Part shown: positions 30,367 to 39,407 of the stretch, piece after piece | Layout: each line of letters begins with the position of its first letter | Position numbering within the stretch: position 1 is the first letter of the stretch | Source: Bacillota bacterium | GTDB taxonomy: Bacteria; Bacillota; Clostridia; Peptostreptococcales; Anaerovoracaceae | Assembly (NCBI GenBank): GCA_017941085.1 | Contig: JAGAXF010000018.1 | Location: 1 to 64,000 of the forward strand | Reading direction: 5' to 3' | DNA: 64,000 bases | Position numbers and translations under genes: made by a program | The notes under the pieces: generated by a model | The model's input: the letters and a program-made list of their open reading frames with translations, nothing else | Databases searched by the model: none | What the model was told of the DNA's origin: nothing

Positions 30367-30438
30367 ACTTGTCTCCACTTATATAATCCATCTATAATCT
30401 ATCCAAAAAAACTTTTCCGCCGGCTTATTATTCTTTGG

Positions 30439-31152
30439 TTATATAACCAGCGTCATATCCCAAAAGAATACTATATAGGCCGCTGCAGCAAAGGCGATAT
30501 ATGGCACCATAGGCTGGGTGTCTGTTTTTTTGATTTTCTTTCGACCCAGTTGAATTACAAACCAGGCGGCACTAACCAAAGTTGATACAACAAAGATAAA
30601 CAATATTCCCTTTGCCCCTGTTAAAAACCCCAGCACAGTATAAAGCTTAATGTCGCCACCACCCAGAGCCAGCTTGTGATAGAAGAGCTTTCCCAGCCCT
30701 GCAATTATGCCCATAAGGGCAAATCCGATTCCGCCCCCTATTACGCTTTCTTCCCAGCTGCTGTGGTACTGCATAAATCCAAATCCCGTAATGGTGAGTA
30801 GTATAAGAAGCTGATCCGGAACGATTCTATATTTAATGTCGGCAATGGCCAATTCCAACAGAAGCCAAAGGGCAACAGTTCCTGTTATGGCAAACTGCCA
30901 GTCATCCACCACCAGCTTAATGTTCAGAACCACAAAGGACATGGTAAAGATGTACTTCCAAGGGTGGCTCTTTACTCTTTGAACATAAGGGTCCTTCATT
31001 TCCGGAGTGGGTTCCTCACCATAGTCGCAAAACCACTCCCCGGGCATCTTATTAAAGAAATAAACTGCGCCATTTCCTTCGAAAATACCTATTAGAATCG
31101 CCAGCAGGCATTTTAAAACTAAAAAGAGGATTGAAATAGTATTTTCGCTCAT
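30439..31152 (-). CDS. A24 family (prepilin-peptidase-like) membrane protease
   Basis: 237 residues, several membrane spans. The two aspartates of the A24 family are present: Asp105 in LAIADIKYRIVPDQ and Asp167 in LALGGGDIKLYTVLG (the GxGD motif). The N-terminal methyltransferase domain of PilD-type enzymes is absent; instead there is a short region with PGEWFCDYGEEPTPE. No type IV pilin genes are near. It lies 45 bases after the VWA protein gene, on the same strand. It could process pilins or another membrane substrate. Confidence 0.85.
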   Translation of the reverse strand: MSENTISILFLVLKCLLAILIGIFEGNGAVYFFNKMPGEWFCDYGEEPTPEMKDPYVQRVKSHPWKYIFTMSFVVLNIKLVVDDWQFAITGTVALWLLLELAIADIKYRIVPDQLLILLTITGFGFMQYHSSWEESVIGGGIGFALMGIIAGLGKLFYHKLALGGGDIKLYTVLGFLTGAKGILFIFVVSTLVSAAWFVIQLGRKKIKKTDTQPMVPYIAFAAAAYIVFFWDMTLVI

Positions 31153-31197
31153 GTCTAAATACTATCACAATCCCCATACTCCGTCTAACAGAAAATA

Positions 31198-32667
31198 TTA
31201 CTTGTATCCGTTAATTACTCTTACAATTATGTCGTGAAGAAGCTCAACAGTATAGTCTCCAACTATAGGTTCCAAATGGGACTCTCCAACCCCCGAATCA
31301 TCTGTCAGGAATACATAGGTACCGTCGGTTAGAATGGCCAAGGCCCTACCAAAGAGTTCCGTATCCCTTTCTGCATTGGAAGCCACCACCGGCACCAGGT
31401 GAATGCCCCTTGCGGCTGCGGTCTGAACCGCACCGGATATAATAGCTTCATCCCCTTCATGAGGCGGAGCATCAAAGATAAGGAAGGCCACCTTGTTGCA
31501 GTCATCTCGCCACTGTCCATTATTTGAAATGGACTCTGCCAATATGTCTGCCACCGCCTCCGGAGTATCTCCACCGCCATTGGCATACTCTCCTCCAAAT
31601 TGATTCTGTACCATGGCCAGGTTCTGAGTAAACTCATTTACCTTGGTTACATATTCATCCCCATGATCTCTATAGAAGGCTGTAGCGAACCAAGTATTTC
31701 CATCAAAGGTTTCCTCTGCAATAGATGCAAAGTCCTTTTGCAAATAGGCCAGTTCATCTCCCATGGATCCCGTTGTATCCACTATAAACATAATCTGGGT
31801 ACCCACAGCATCTGCGGCTCTCTTTGGTACTGTAATCGCCACATCCTCATTAATGGCAACCTGGGTAGAACTTTGGAAATCCTCCCCGGATGTTTCAGCA
31901 ACCTGAAGTTCCTCCGCAATATCATTTACCATTATGTATGCCGGATTAATTCCATCGCCATAGAAGAGATAGCAGACACCATCCTTATTTGTTTTGGCAG
32001 TCCATACCACCTTATCATACTGATCCCTAAGGACAACCTCTTCTCCTTTTAAAACACTTCCGGAGTCATCGGTAACTGTAACTCTGATTCTGTTTCTGGG
32101 ATCCAATCCATAGGAAGGGAAGCTCACTATATCCGATGTCACCAGATTGGTAAAGAAGGGCCAATTCAAATTATCGTTCCACTCTCCCCCGGTTAAAACA
32201 AAGGCTTCTCCCTCCATTTCTGCAGGCACCTGAGAAGGCTTATCGCTAACATCATAGGCAGCATCCGTTTCACCCTCGGCTGTCTCACCATCCGCCACAG
32301 CTTCCGCTGTAACAGCTTCTTCAGATTCCTCCGCTTCTTCTACTTTGTTCTCTGCCTCTATTGATGTAACCGCGGATTCACCACTGCTATCTTTACCAAG
32401 GTTAAAATGATTCTTTGCCCAAGGAATACCTACGCTAACAAAGAGTAAAAGACAGGCCACCGCCACCGTAATGGACTGAGTGGTTCGGCTATTAAGCCTG
32501 GACTTGCTCATCTTCTTTTTTCTCTCGTCATTTTGAGCAAGCTTAACCCAGCTGTTGTAATACACCTTTTCCTCGGGTCCACCGGAAACAGCTTCCTCTA
32601 TAAACTCATCTTTAACAAGGCCAATGGCATCTTGTAGTTTTTCTGACTTCATATTGTCTTGATTCAT
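31198..32667 (-). CDS. Membrane protein with anti-sigma-like N-terminus and von Willebrand A domain
   Basis: 489 residues. The N-terminal cytoplasmic segment (1-62) reads like clostridial anti-sigma proteins (LQDAIGLVKDEFIEEAVSGG), then one membrane span at about 66-83. Outside come an acidic Glu/Ala linker, a beta-rich region (VTVTDDSGSVLKGEEVVLRDQ) and a VWA domain near the C-terminal half with a MIDAS motif DTTGSM and ANGGGDTPEAV. It follows the ECF sigma gene by 21 bases. The pair suggests a signal-sensing anti-sigma factor; the ligand is unknown. Confidence 0.75.
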   Translation of the reverse strand: MNQDNMKSEKLQDAIGLVKDEFIEEAVSGGPEEKVYYNSWVKLAQNDERKKKMSKSRLNSRTTQSITVAVACLLLFVSVGIPWAKNHFNLGKDSSGESAVTSIEAENKVEEAEESEEAVTAEAVADGETAEGETDAAYDVSDKPSQVPAEMEGEAFVLTGGEWNDNLNWPFFTNLVTSDIVSFPSYGLDPRNRIRVTVTDDSGSVLKGEEVVLRDQYDKVVWTAKTNKDGVCYLFYGDGINPAYIMVNDIAEELQVAETSGEDFQSSTQVAINEDVAITVPKRAADAVGTQIMFIVDTTGSMGDELAYLQKDFASIAEETFDGNTWFATAFYRDHGDEYVTKVNEFTQNLAMVQNQFGGEYANGGGDTPEAVADILAESISNNGQWRDDCNKVAFLIFDAPPHEGDEAIISGAVQTAAARGIHLVPVVASNAERDTELFGRALAILTDGTYVFLTDDSGVGESHLEPIVGDYTVELLHDIIVRVINGYK

Positions 32668-32688
32668 ATATTAAATACCCACTTTCCT

Positions 32689-33267
32689 TTACAGAAGGAC
32701 TCCCTTTTCCAGCAAATAATCCTTTAAATCGTCCCGGGTTCTTTTAAGAGTCATCTTAACTTTGCTGTCCGTAAAACCAAAGCGCTTTGATATGTCACCT
32801 ATGGAATCAAAATACCAGTATCTAAGGAGGAATAGTTTTCTTTCCTCAGCAGAGCGTCCCTCCAAAAATTCATCTATCAAAGAGGCCAGCTCCTTTGCTT
32901 CCAGATTCTCATCCACTCTGCCATCCCCTGCTACGCATTCCTCCAGCTCATCCAAGGCTATAGCCGTTTCACCGTTTCCACGCTTTGCCGCTCCATTTAA
33001 CCTGACTCTTTTTAGAGAGAGGTTTCTGGTAATCTTGGCCAAGAACAATTGGAGCCTATTGGGCCTGGCGGGAGGAATAGCATTCCAGGCACCCAAATAT
33101 GTGTCGCTGACACATTCCGAAACATCCTCATAGTCTCTAAGAATCTTTCCTGACACGGTGCGTAGATAAGCATCATATTTGTTCCTGGTTTCGGTAATAG
33201 CCTGCTCATCTCTGGCAAAATATAATTCAATTATGGCAGAATCACTTACTTCTGAATACATCTCCAT
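32689..33267 (-). CDS. ECF-type RNA polymerase sigma factor
   Basis: 192 residues with sigma-2 (about 25-90: YDAYLRTVSGKILRDYEDVSECVSDTYLGAW) and sigma-4 (about 130-185: LFLLRYWYFDSIGDISKRFGFTDSKVKMTLKRTRDDLKDYL) regions and no sigma-3. The ATG has GGAG 8 bases upstream. The neighbouring membrane VWA protein has the layout of its cognate anti-sigma factor. The target promoters are unknown. Confidence 0.93.
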   Translation of the reverse strand: MEMYSEVSDSAIIELYFARDEQAITETRNKYDAYLRTVSGKILRDYEDVSECVSDTYLGAWNAIPPARPNRLQLFLAKITRNLSLKRVRLNGAAKRGNGETAIALDELEECVAGDGRVDENLEAKELASLIDEFLEGRSAEERKLFLLRYWYFDSIGDISKRFGFTDSKVKMTLKRTRDDLKDYLLEKGVLL

Positions 33268-33384
33268 ATTTTGATCTCCATAAAGGCCTTCACCTATATA
33301 GTACCTATAAATAAAATAATGTCACAACATTATACTATAAATTAGCCAAATTTAAAAAAAACTGCTAATATTATATCAACACAT

Positions 33385-33418
33385 AGTCGATAAAATATTT
33401 TTATTTTATATTACGACT
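33385..33418. promoter_or_regulatory. Inverted repeat upstream of the TetR-like gene
   Basis: AGTCG ... CGACT flank an AT-rich TAAAATA-tttt-TATTTTA palindrome, about 50 bases before the TetR-like start. A self-binding operator is plausible because such regulators often bind palindromes near their own gene. Confidence 0.4.
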
Positions 33419-33469
33419 TTTTCAATCCTAAGCAGCAATCACAGTCTTTCTATATTTAATGGTGAAATT

Positions 33470-34027
33470 ATGGCAAGAAAATATAACCGCAGAACTATGG
33501 CAACCAGGAAAATGCTTCAAGATTCCTTGGTGAAGCTACTTAGTAAAAAGCCTCTTTCTCAAATTACAATTACGGAAGTTTGTAAGGAAGCCGACTTAAA
33601 CCGAACTACATTTTATTTGCACTATGCTAACTTAAATACTTTATTCACAGAAATTGAAAAGGACGCCAATAAGCGCATTAAGGACTTTATTCAGAACATT
33701 CGTGACGAAAGTGACAAGATAGTATATATTGCACAGCTACTGAGTTACATCAAGGAAAATGCAATTCTATTTCAGATTCTTTTTTTCTATGGACAGGATA
33801 CAGATTCCCGAATTGGATTCTTCCAGGATATTCTAGAGTTTGTTATGGAAACCCCTGTTGAAGGGGCCACCCAAAAGGAAAATCGCTACGCCAAGCTCTT
33901 TGCCACAAACGGCACTATAGCTATGGTAAACTCCTGGGCTTCCCACGATTTTGATTTGTCGGAGGAAACCCTGGCAAAGCTGATTAATGACATAATCAGC
34001 AGCGCATATCTAGCCCTGGCAAAATAG
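33470..34027 (+). CDS. TetR/AcrR family transcriptional regulator
   Basis: 185 residues. N-terminal helix-turn-helix: MLQDSLVKLLSKKPLSQITITEVCKEADLNRTTFYLHYANLN; the C-terminal part is an all-alpha ligand domain. The family often represses a neighbouring transporter or enzyme; here the next gene is a MurE-like ligase 122 bases on, in the same direction. The inducer is unknown. Confidence 0.93.
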   Translation: MARKYNRRTMATRKMLQDSLVKLLSKKPLSQITITEVCKEADLNRTTFYLHYANLNTLFTEIEKDANKRIKDFIQNIRDESDKIVYIAQLLSYIKENAILFQILFFYGQDTDSRIGFFQDILEFVMETPVEGATQKENRYAKLFATNGTIAMVNSWASHDFDLSEETLAKLINDIISSAYLALAK

Positions 34028-34149
34028 CAATTAGACATCCTCTTTTTTCTAGCAAGCATTTTTTCATTTGTTATGTTAAAATGTGAATAATTCAGTACTA
34101 TAATCCGGTTGGAAAAGTAAATACAGAAATTCCAAAACAAGGAGAAAAA
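34028..34149 (+). promoter_or_regulatory. Intergenic region with possible promoter of the murE-like gene
   Basis: A TATAAT hexamer at 34099-34104 about 45 bases before the start codon suggests an independent promoter, though no good -35 is visible. No terminator for the TetR-like gene was seen. Confidence 0.4.
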
Positions 34150-35550
34150 ATGCAATTAAAAATAGATTCAAGAAAAGTGGAAAATGGAGACATATTCTTC
34201 TGTCTAAAAGGATCCCAGGTTGACGGTCACGACTATGCCATGGCTGCAGCGGAAAACGGTGCCGCTGTAATAGTCTACGAAAGGGATATCCCCTTTAAGG
34301 AGGATGGAGGAACTATATATATCAAGGTAGATGACACCCTAAAGGCTCTTAATCAGGCTGCCGACTCTTTAAATGGCTTCCCCAGCAAGAAGCTAACCAT
34401 GTTTGGTGTAACGGGAACCAACGGCAAGTCCTCTATTTCCTACATGATTTCCAATATATATTCAAAGTATGTGGCCCCCTGCGGATATATGGGCACCATT
34501 GGAGGAAAATATAATACAGGCCTTACCACCGCGGATATCATCGATATGCATTCCACTTTGGCGGATATGGTAAAGGACGGAGCCAAAGCTACATCCATCG
34601 AAGTTAGTTCCCATGGTTTAGTTCAGGGCCGGGTGGATGCTGTTGACTTTGATTATGCAATTTATACAAATCTGACCCCTGAGCATTTGGACTATTTTCA
34701 CGACATGGATACCTATTGCAAAGCAAAGGCCTTGTTTTTCCAAATGCTAAAGCCGGAGGCAGTGGCTGTAATTAATGTGGATGACAAATATTCCGACGAA
34801 ATGATTTCCGGTTGCACCGGCAAAGTAATTACCTACGGAATTCAGGCCGAAAAGGAGCCGGACTATTTGGCCACCAACATAGTCTATTCCTTTGATGGAA
34901 TGGAATTCGATATTCTTCATCAGGGAAATACCTATCATGTAACAACAAACATGCACGTAACATATAACCTGTATAACCTTCTGGCTGTTGCCGCCACTCT
35001 TCATCAGGCAGGACTTAACATGGAAGACGTTATATCGGAATTTGTACACGCCCCATCTATTCCCGGTCGTATGGATATAATCGACAAGGGACAGGACTTT
35101 AAGGTAATAGTGGATTACGCCCATACCGACGACAGTTATCAGCAGCTCCTTAGCTATGTGAGAAACGACATACCCGGGGTTAACAGAATCATTACGGTAT
35201 TTGGTGCCCCGGGAAAAAGAGATAAAGAAAACCGCAGGCGTTACGCCAACTGGGTAGGGAAATTCTGCGACTATACTGTACTAACAGAAGAGGACTACAG
35301 AGACGAAAGCCCTGCTGACATTGCAAAGGATATATCCTCCAATTTCCCTGAAGGATATCAATATGACTTTGTTGAAGATAGATATGAGGCCATAAAAACT
35401 GCAATAGAATACGCCACCAAAGGTGACGTAGTTTTAATCCTTGGAAAAGGCGCCGAAAACTATTTGGATAAAACCAAGGGAAAAGAATTCTGGATGGGAG
35501 ATGACGAAGCCGCCAAAGAAATATTAAAGGCATATATGGATTGCAAATAA
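34150..35550 (+). CDS. MurE-like Mur ligase (UDP-MurNAc-tripeptide synthetase family), non-canonical
   Basis: 466 residues of the Mur ligase fold. ATP site GTNGKSS (89-95), the NLTPEHLDYFH block and the carbamylated-Lys segment YCKAKALFF are intact. Two normally conserved C-terminal motifs differ: the amino-acid-recognition DNPR motif reads EDYR at 381-384, and the usual GCGGDRD reads GAPGKRD. The N-terminal domain starts at DSRKV, about 20 residues shorter than usual. MurE adds the third amino acid to the peptidoglycan stem; this copy stands outside any cell-wall cluster and may use another amino acid or substrate. Confidence 0.85.
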   Translation: MQLKIDSRKVENGDIFFCLKGSQVDGHDYAMAAAENGAAVIVYERDIPFKEDGGTIYIKVDDTLKALNQAADSLNGFPSKKLTMFGVTGTNGKSSISYMISNIYSKYVAPCGYMGTIGGKYNTGLTTADIIDMHSTLADMVKDGAKATSIEVSSHGLVQGRVDAVDFDYAIYTNLTPEHLDYFHDMDTYCKAKALFFQMLKPEAVAVINVDDKYSDEMISGCTGKVITYGIQAEKEPDYLATNIVYSFDGMEFDILHQGNTYHVTTNMHVTYNLYNLLAVAATLHQAGLNMEDVISEFVHAPSIPGRMDIIDKGQDFKVIVDYAHTDDSYQQLLSYVRNDIPGVNRIITVFGAPGKRDKENRRRYANWVGKFCDYTVLTEEDYRDESPADIAKDISSNFPEGYQYDFVEDRYEAIKTAIEYATKGDVVLILGKGAENYLDKTKGKEFWMGDDEAAKEILKAYMDCK

Positions 35551-35553
35551 TGA

Positions 35554-37731
35554 CTAACCCTCAAGGTATTTCCCCTGAGCCTTCATTATGTAATCATTAA
35601 TCCAAGCCTTGTCGATAAGGTTTTCGCTGGCTCCACCCATTGCGGATTCGTGAGCAAATTTATTAAACTCAGTTTGCTTTTTATAAAGCACATCCAATAT
35701 TGCTTCATCTATGGTGTCCGGGCACAAAAGGTGATAGACAAGAACATTCTTCACCTGCCCCATTCTATAAGCTCTGGAAAGTCCCTGGTTCTCCAGGGAC
35801 GGTTTTATTTGAGGCTCACAAAATACAACTATACTGGCAGCCTGAATATTAAGGCCCGTTCCCCCTGCTTGAATCTGCGCAACCAAAACACTCTTTTCTC
35901 GGTCCTCACCAAATCTATCTATAATCGCCTGTCTCTCCCCGGCGGGAGTGCTTCCCGTAATTACACCGGATAAGTCCATCTCAAGGGCCCCACAAACCTT
36001 GTCTACGGTATCTCTAAAAAAGGAATAGATTAATACCTTTCTGCCGTCTTCCCTGGCCTCCTCCACTATTTCCTTCAGTCTTGTCATCTTTGATGATGTG
36101 TTTATATCACTACCAAGGAATGATACTCTTCTCATATCGTTAAAGTTACTGTTAAGAATAGCATTTACATATTCCTTTTCCTCTTCATCGTTTAGCTTAC
36201 ACCATTCATACTTATGCTCCATTTCAGGAAGTTCATCCAGCACATCCTCCCTTAACCTTCTCAGGTAAACCGAAGCCAGCATTTCTCTGAATTCCGGGGC
36301 ACTGCCAAGTCCCGCCAGTCGCCTTACCTCTTCCGACATATCCGGGCGCACAAAATCTATTAAAGTGCACATCTCTTCCACTCGATTTTCCAGGGGCGTT
36401 CCCGTCATAAGAAGAATCTTCTTTGATTCATTTTCCAGGGCATAGATATATTTGGTTCTCTTGGCGTCGGGGTTCTTTATATAATGGGCTTCGTCAATTA
36501 TCATAAGGGCAAGGCTCATATGATTATCAATTCCGCTGACTATTTTACCCATGGTTTCGTAATTGGTTACGCATATTCCACCCTGACGCTGCCAATCTCT
36601 AAAAGCCTCATCCCTTTCCTTTCCATGAACCAGATATGCAGGAATATTGCTGAACTTACTTATTTCTCTCATCCAGTTAATAAGAACACCTGCAGGACAA
36701 ACCACCAGAAAATATATGTTATCTTCGTTTATCTTCTTGTGTTCTTCATAGAGATGTACCATGGCAGCAATGGCCTGAACTGTTTTGCCCAGCCCCATAT
36801 CATCCCCCAAAAGAGTATAACCCTGATGAAGTATGTATTTGGTACCAAAGGCCTGGTAGCTTCTGAGATTACCATGGAAGCCTGTTAGATTCAGCTTTAA
36901 TTCATCGATTTCACTGGCCAGCTTTGCCGGTATACTGCTGTATATTAGCGGTTTGGGAATGCCGGTGCCAACAAGAGCTTCAAGCAATGCATAGTAATCC
37001 GCACTACGTCTCTTGAAATCTTCCATGGCACTTTCTTCATCAAAGATAAACCGATGGGAGTATTCTTCATAAAGCCTTCCAATATCGTAACCCGCACCAT
37101 AATTCCCATGATTAAATCCAAAGAAGGATCTCAGTATACTCTCCGCTTCTATTGATTCTTCTTTTCTGGTCATTCCCGAGAAAAGCCAGAAAAAAGAATT
37201 CCTTATTGGATTTAAATCATTTATGGTTTCCATAACATGATCTGCATGGTTTGACAACCCAATCATCTCATCTCTAATATTTTTACCGCTTTGATAATTG
37301 GCAAGGGCAGTTATAATGGCTCTGTTTTCGGCAATATTGTCATCAGTAAGTTTAATATTGGTAACCTTGGCAAATTGGTTTTGAAATTCATTGGATATAT
37401 TCCTGATGGTTTCTACCTGCTTTTCTCCAATTCCTTCTATGGATGTCAGATCCCTGTCCGTGGCACGAGCAATATCCAAAAATGTACTTATTCCCGCACT
37501 TTTTAGGGCAGATACCCTAATTCCTGATTTTATTGTCCCAAGTTCCTCCACAGGAATATTCCCGAGAGATTTCTGGGCGCTAGAAAAAATGACGCCCTCT
37601 GCAGCAGTTCTTACAGTGCCCGCCAGGAGGAATTCATCCTCCGCTACTTCCCGGGCCATATCTGCAAGGATGCAAAGTTCGTCATATTTTCTCTTCACAT
37701 ATTCAAAATCGATTTTGTGTAGTTTTGTCAA
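35554..37731 (-). CDS. SNF2 family DEAD/DEAH-box helicase
   Basis: About 725 residues. Helicase motifs: GDDMGLGKTVQAIAAM (Walker A), IIDEAHYIKN (Walker B), LLMTGTPLENR, and in the second RecA domain GGTGLNIQAASIVVFCEP and QGLSRAYRMGQ. The N-terminal part includes a helix-hairpin-helix-like segment (SIEGIGEKQVETI) near residues 100-115. A TTG at 37731 with AAAGG 9 bases upstream is the best start, lying 4 bases after the pckA stop; a GTG at 37770 would overlap pckA. It is convergent with the murE-like gene (3-base gap). A role in transcription or DNA repair is likely but unproven. Confidence 0.9.
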   Translation of the reverse strand: MTKLHKIDFEYVKRKYDELCILADMAREVAEDEFLLAGTVRTAAEGVIFSSAQKSLGNIPVEELGTIKSGIRVSALKSAGISTFLDIARATDRDLTSIEGIGEKQVETIRNISNEFQNQFAKVTNIKLTDDNIAENRAIITALANYQSGKNIRDEMIGLSNHADHVMETINDLNPIRNSFFWLFSGMTRKEESIEAESILRSFFGFNHGNYGAGYDIGRLYEEYSHRFIFDEESAMEDFKRRSADYYALLEALVGTGIPKPLIYSSIPAKLASEIDELKLNLTGFHGNLRSYQAFGTKYILHQGYTLLGDDMGLGKTVQAIAAMVHLYEEHKKINEDNIYFLVVCPAGVLINWMREISKFSNIPAYLVHGKERDEAFRDWQRQGGICVTNYETMGKIVSGIDNHMSLALMIIDEAHYIKNPDAKRTKYIYALENESKKILLMTGTPLENRVEEMCTLIDFVRPDMSEEVRRLAGLGSAPEFREMLASVYLRRLREDVLDELPEMEHKYEWCKLNDEEEKEYVNAILNSNFNDMRRVSFLGSDINTSSKMTRLKEIVEEAREDGRKVLIYSFFRDTVDKVCGALEMDLSGVITGSTPAGERQAIIDRFGEDREKSVLVAQIQAGGTGLNIQAASIVVFCEPQIKPSLENQGLSRAYRMGQVKNVLVYHLLCPDTIDEAILDVLYKKQTEFNKFAHESAMGGASENLIDKAWINDYIMKAQGKYLEG

Positions 37732-37735
37732 ATCA

Positions 37736-39301
37736 CTATGCCTTTGGTCCTGCGGCCACAACCTCTTCACTCATATGAGTGTATTGCTTAAAGTTTTCCA
37801 CAAAGCTTTCTGCCAGCTTGCGGCAGTTCTTTTTATATGCCTCTTTATCCTCCCAGGTGTTTTCCGGAATAAGAAGTTCCGATGGCACTCCTTCAATAGA
37901 CGTGGGCACCTGGAAGCCAAAGGTGGGATCCTCCACGAATTCCGCCTTCTCTATCTCTCCGGTAAGGGCAGCAGTTATCATAGCTCTGGTATAACTTAGC
38001 TTCATACGCTTTCCTGTACCGTTCCAACCGGTGTTAACCAGATATACCTTTGCTCCGGATTTTTCCACCTTCTCTGCCAGCATTCCCGCATATACCGATG
38101 GATCCAAAGGAAGGAAAGGTGCTCCAAAACATGTGGAGAATGTCGGAACCGGCTCTGTTATTCCAATTTCCGTTCCTGCCACCTTGGATGTAAAGCCGGA
38201 CACGAAATAATACATGGCCTGATTCTTATCCAATTTGGAAATAGGCGGAATTACTCCATAGGCATCTGCCGTTAGGAAGATTACCGTCTTTGGTACACTG
38301 GGGCTCATTCCGGAAAGCTCTGCATTTGGGATATACTCAACAGGATATCCCACTCTGGAATTAACCGCCAGAGAATCATCAAAGAAATCAAATTCCCTGG
38401 TATCGGGATCCATCACTACATTTTCCACCAAGGCACCAAACTTAATTGCATTATATATTTCCGGTTCGCCCTCTTCTGTTAAGTTGATGCACTTGGCATA
38501 GCATCCGCCTTCAAAGTTAAAGACAGAATCATCTGCCCAGCCGTGCTCATCGTCGCCGATTAACTTTCTGTTGGGATCAGCGGAAAGGGTGGTTTTACCT
38601 GTACCTGATAGTCCAAAGAAAACGGCGCTGTCTCCTTCAACACCAATATTGGCGGAGCAGTGCATGGGGAATACTCCCTGCTTTGGCAGAATGTAGTTCA
38701 TAACAGAGAAAACAGATTTTTTGATTTCTCCTGCATACTGGGTTCCGCAAATAATTACCTGCTTCTGCTCATAGTCTACCAAAATCGCTGCCTCGGATCT
38801 GGTTCCGTCGATTTCCGGAACACACTTAAATCCGGGAGCGGCAATTATTACATAGTCTTCTTTGAACTTGGCCAGTTCCTCATGGCTAGGTCTTCTGAGA
38901 AGCTGATGAATAAACAAATTCTGAGAAGCAAGTTCGTTAACGATTCTGAAGCCCTTGGTATATTTGGGGTCCGCTCCTGCGAAACCATCAAAGATAAAAA
39001 TCTCCTTCCCCTGAAGGTATGCAATTACCTTTGATCTGATGGCATTGAATTTTTCTTGCTCAATAGGTCTATTTACACTGCCCCAAGCTATATCATTGTG
39101 AACAGCAGGAGTGTCCACGATGAACTTGTCGTTGGCACTTCTTCCTGTATATTTTCCTGTTTTAACCACCAAAGCCCCTGTATTGGATAGTGTGCCTTCA
39201 CCCCTTCTCAAAGCGTGTTCCGTTAACTGTGCAGGTGTGAGATTCCTATAAACCTTTGCCGCGTTTATTATGCCAAGATTCTCCAAACCATATGTATCCA
39301 T
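37736..39301 (-). CDS. pckA: Phosphoenolpyruvate carboxykinase (ATP)
   Basis: 521 residues. The nucleotide-binding loop is FFGLSGTGKTTLSADPNRKLIGDDEHGW, preceded by NIGVEGDSAVF, and the C-terminal TRAMITAALTGEI is typical. It interconverts oxaloacetate/ATP and PEP/CO2/ADP, linking amino-acid catabolism or fermentation to glycolysis. Clear AGGAGG start. It ends 4 bases before the likely helicase start, suggesting co-transcription. Confidence 0.97.
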   Translation of the reverse strand: MDTYGLENLGIINAAKVYRNLTPAQLTEHALRRGEGTLSNTGALVVKTGKYTGRSANDKFIVDTPAVHNDIAWGSVNRPIEQEKFNAIRSKVIAYLQGKEIFIFDGFAGADPKYTKGFRIVNELASQNLFIHQLLRRPSHEELAKFKEDYVIIAAPGFKCVPEIDGTRSEAAILVDYEQKQVIICGTQYAGEIKKSVFSVMNYILPKQGVFPMHCSANIGVEGDSAVFFGLSGTGKTTLSADPNRKLIGDDEHGWADDSVFNFEGGCYAKCINLTEEGEPEIYNAIKFGALVENVVMDPDTREFDFFDDSLAVNSRVGYPVEYIPNAELSGMSPSVPKTVIFLTADAYGVIPPISKLDKNQAMYYFVSGFTSKVAGTEIGITEPVPTFSTCFGAPFLPLDPSVYAGMLAEKVEKSGAKVYLVNTGWNGTGKRMKLSYTRAMITAALTGEIEKAEFVEDPTFGFQVPTSIEGVPSELLIPENTWEDKEAYKKNCRKLAESFVENFKQYTHMSEEVVAAGPKA

Positions 39302-39378
39302 GTTTTCCTCCTATTTGCTCCTAAGAGCAACAGCTTAAATTTATTATAACTTCAACAAGTATAACAATCATTATAGCA

Positions 39379-39407
39379 GAAAAAAATGGGACTTTACAGC
39401 CCCATTT
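39379..39407 (-). terminator. Intrinsic terminator overlapping the 3' end of kbl
   Basis: AAATGGG/CCCATTT 7-bp stem (39384-39407) followed by TTTTTTT on the minus strand. The kbl stop codon lies in the loop, so the 5' arm is part of the coding sequence. Confidence 0.8.

Noticed and set aside
37732..37770. GTG start of the SNF2 helicase inside pckA
   Set aside because: It has no ribosome binding site; the TTG at 37731 has AAAGG at proper distance and avoids the overlap.
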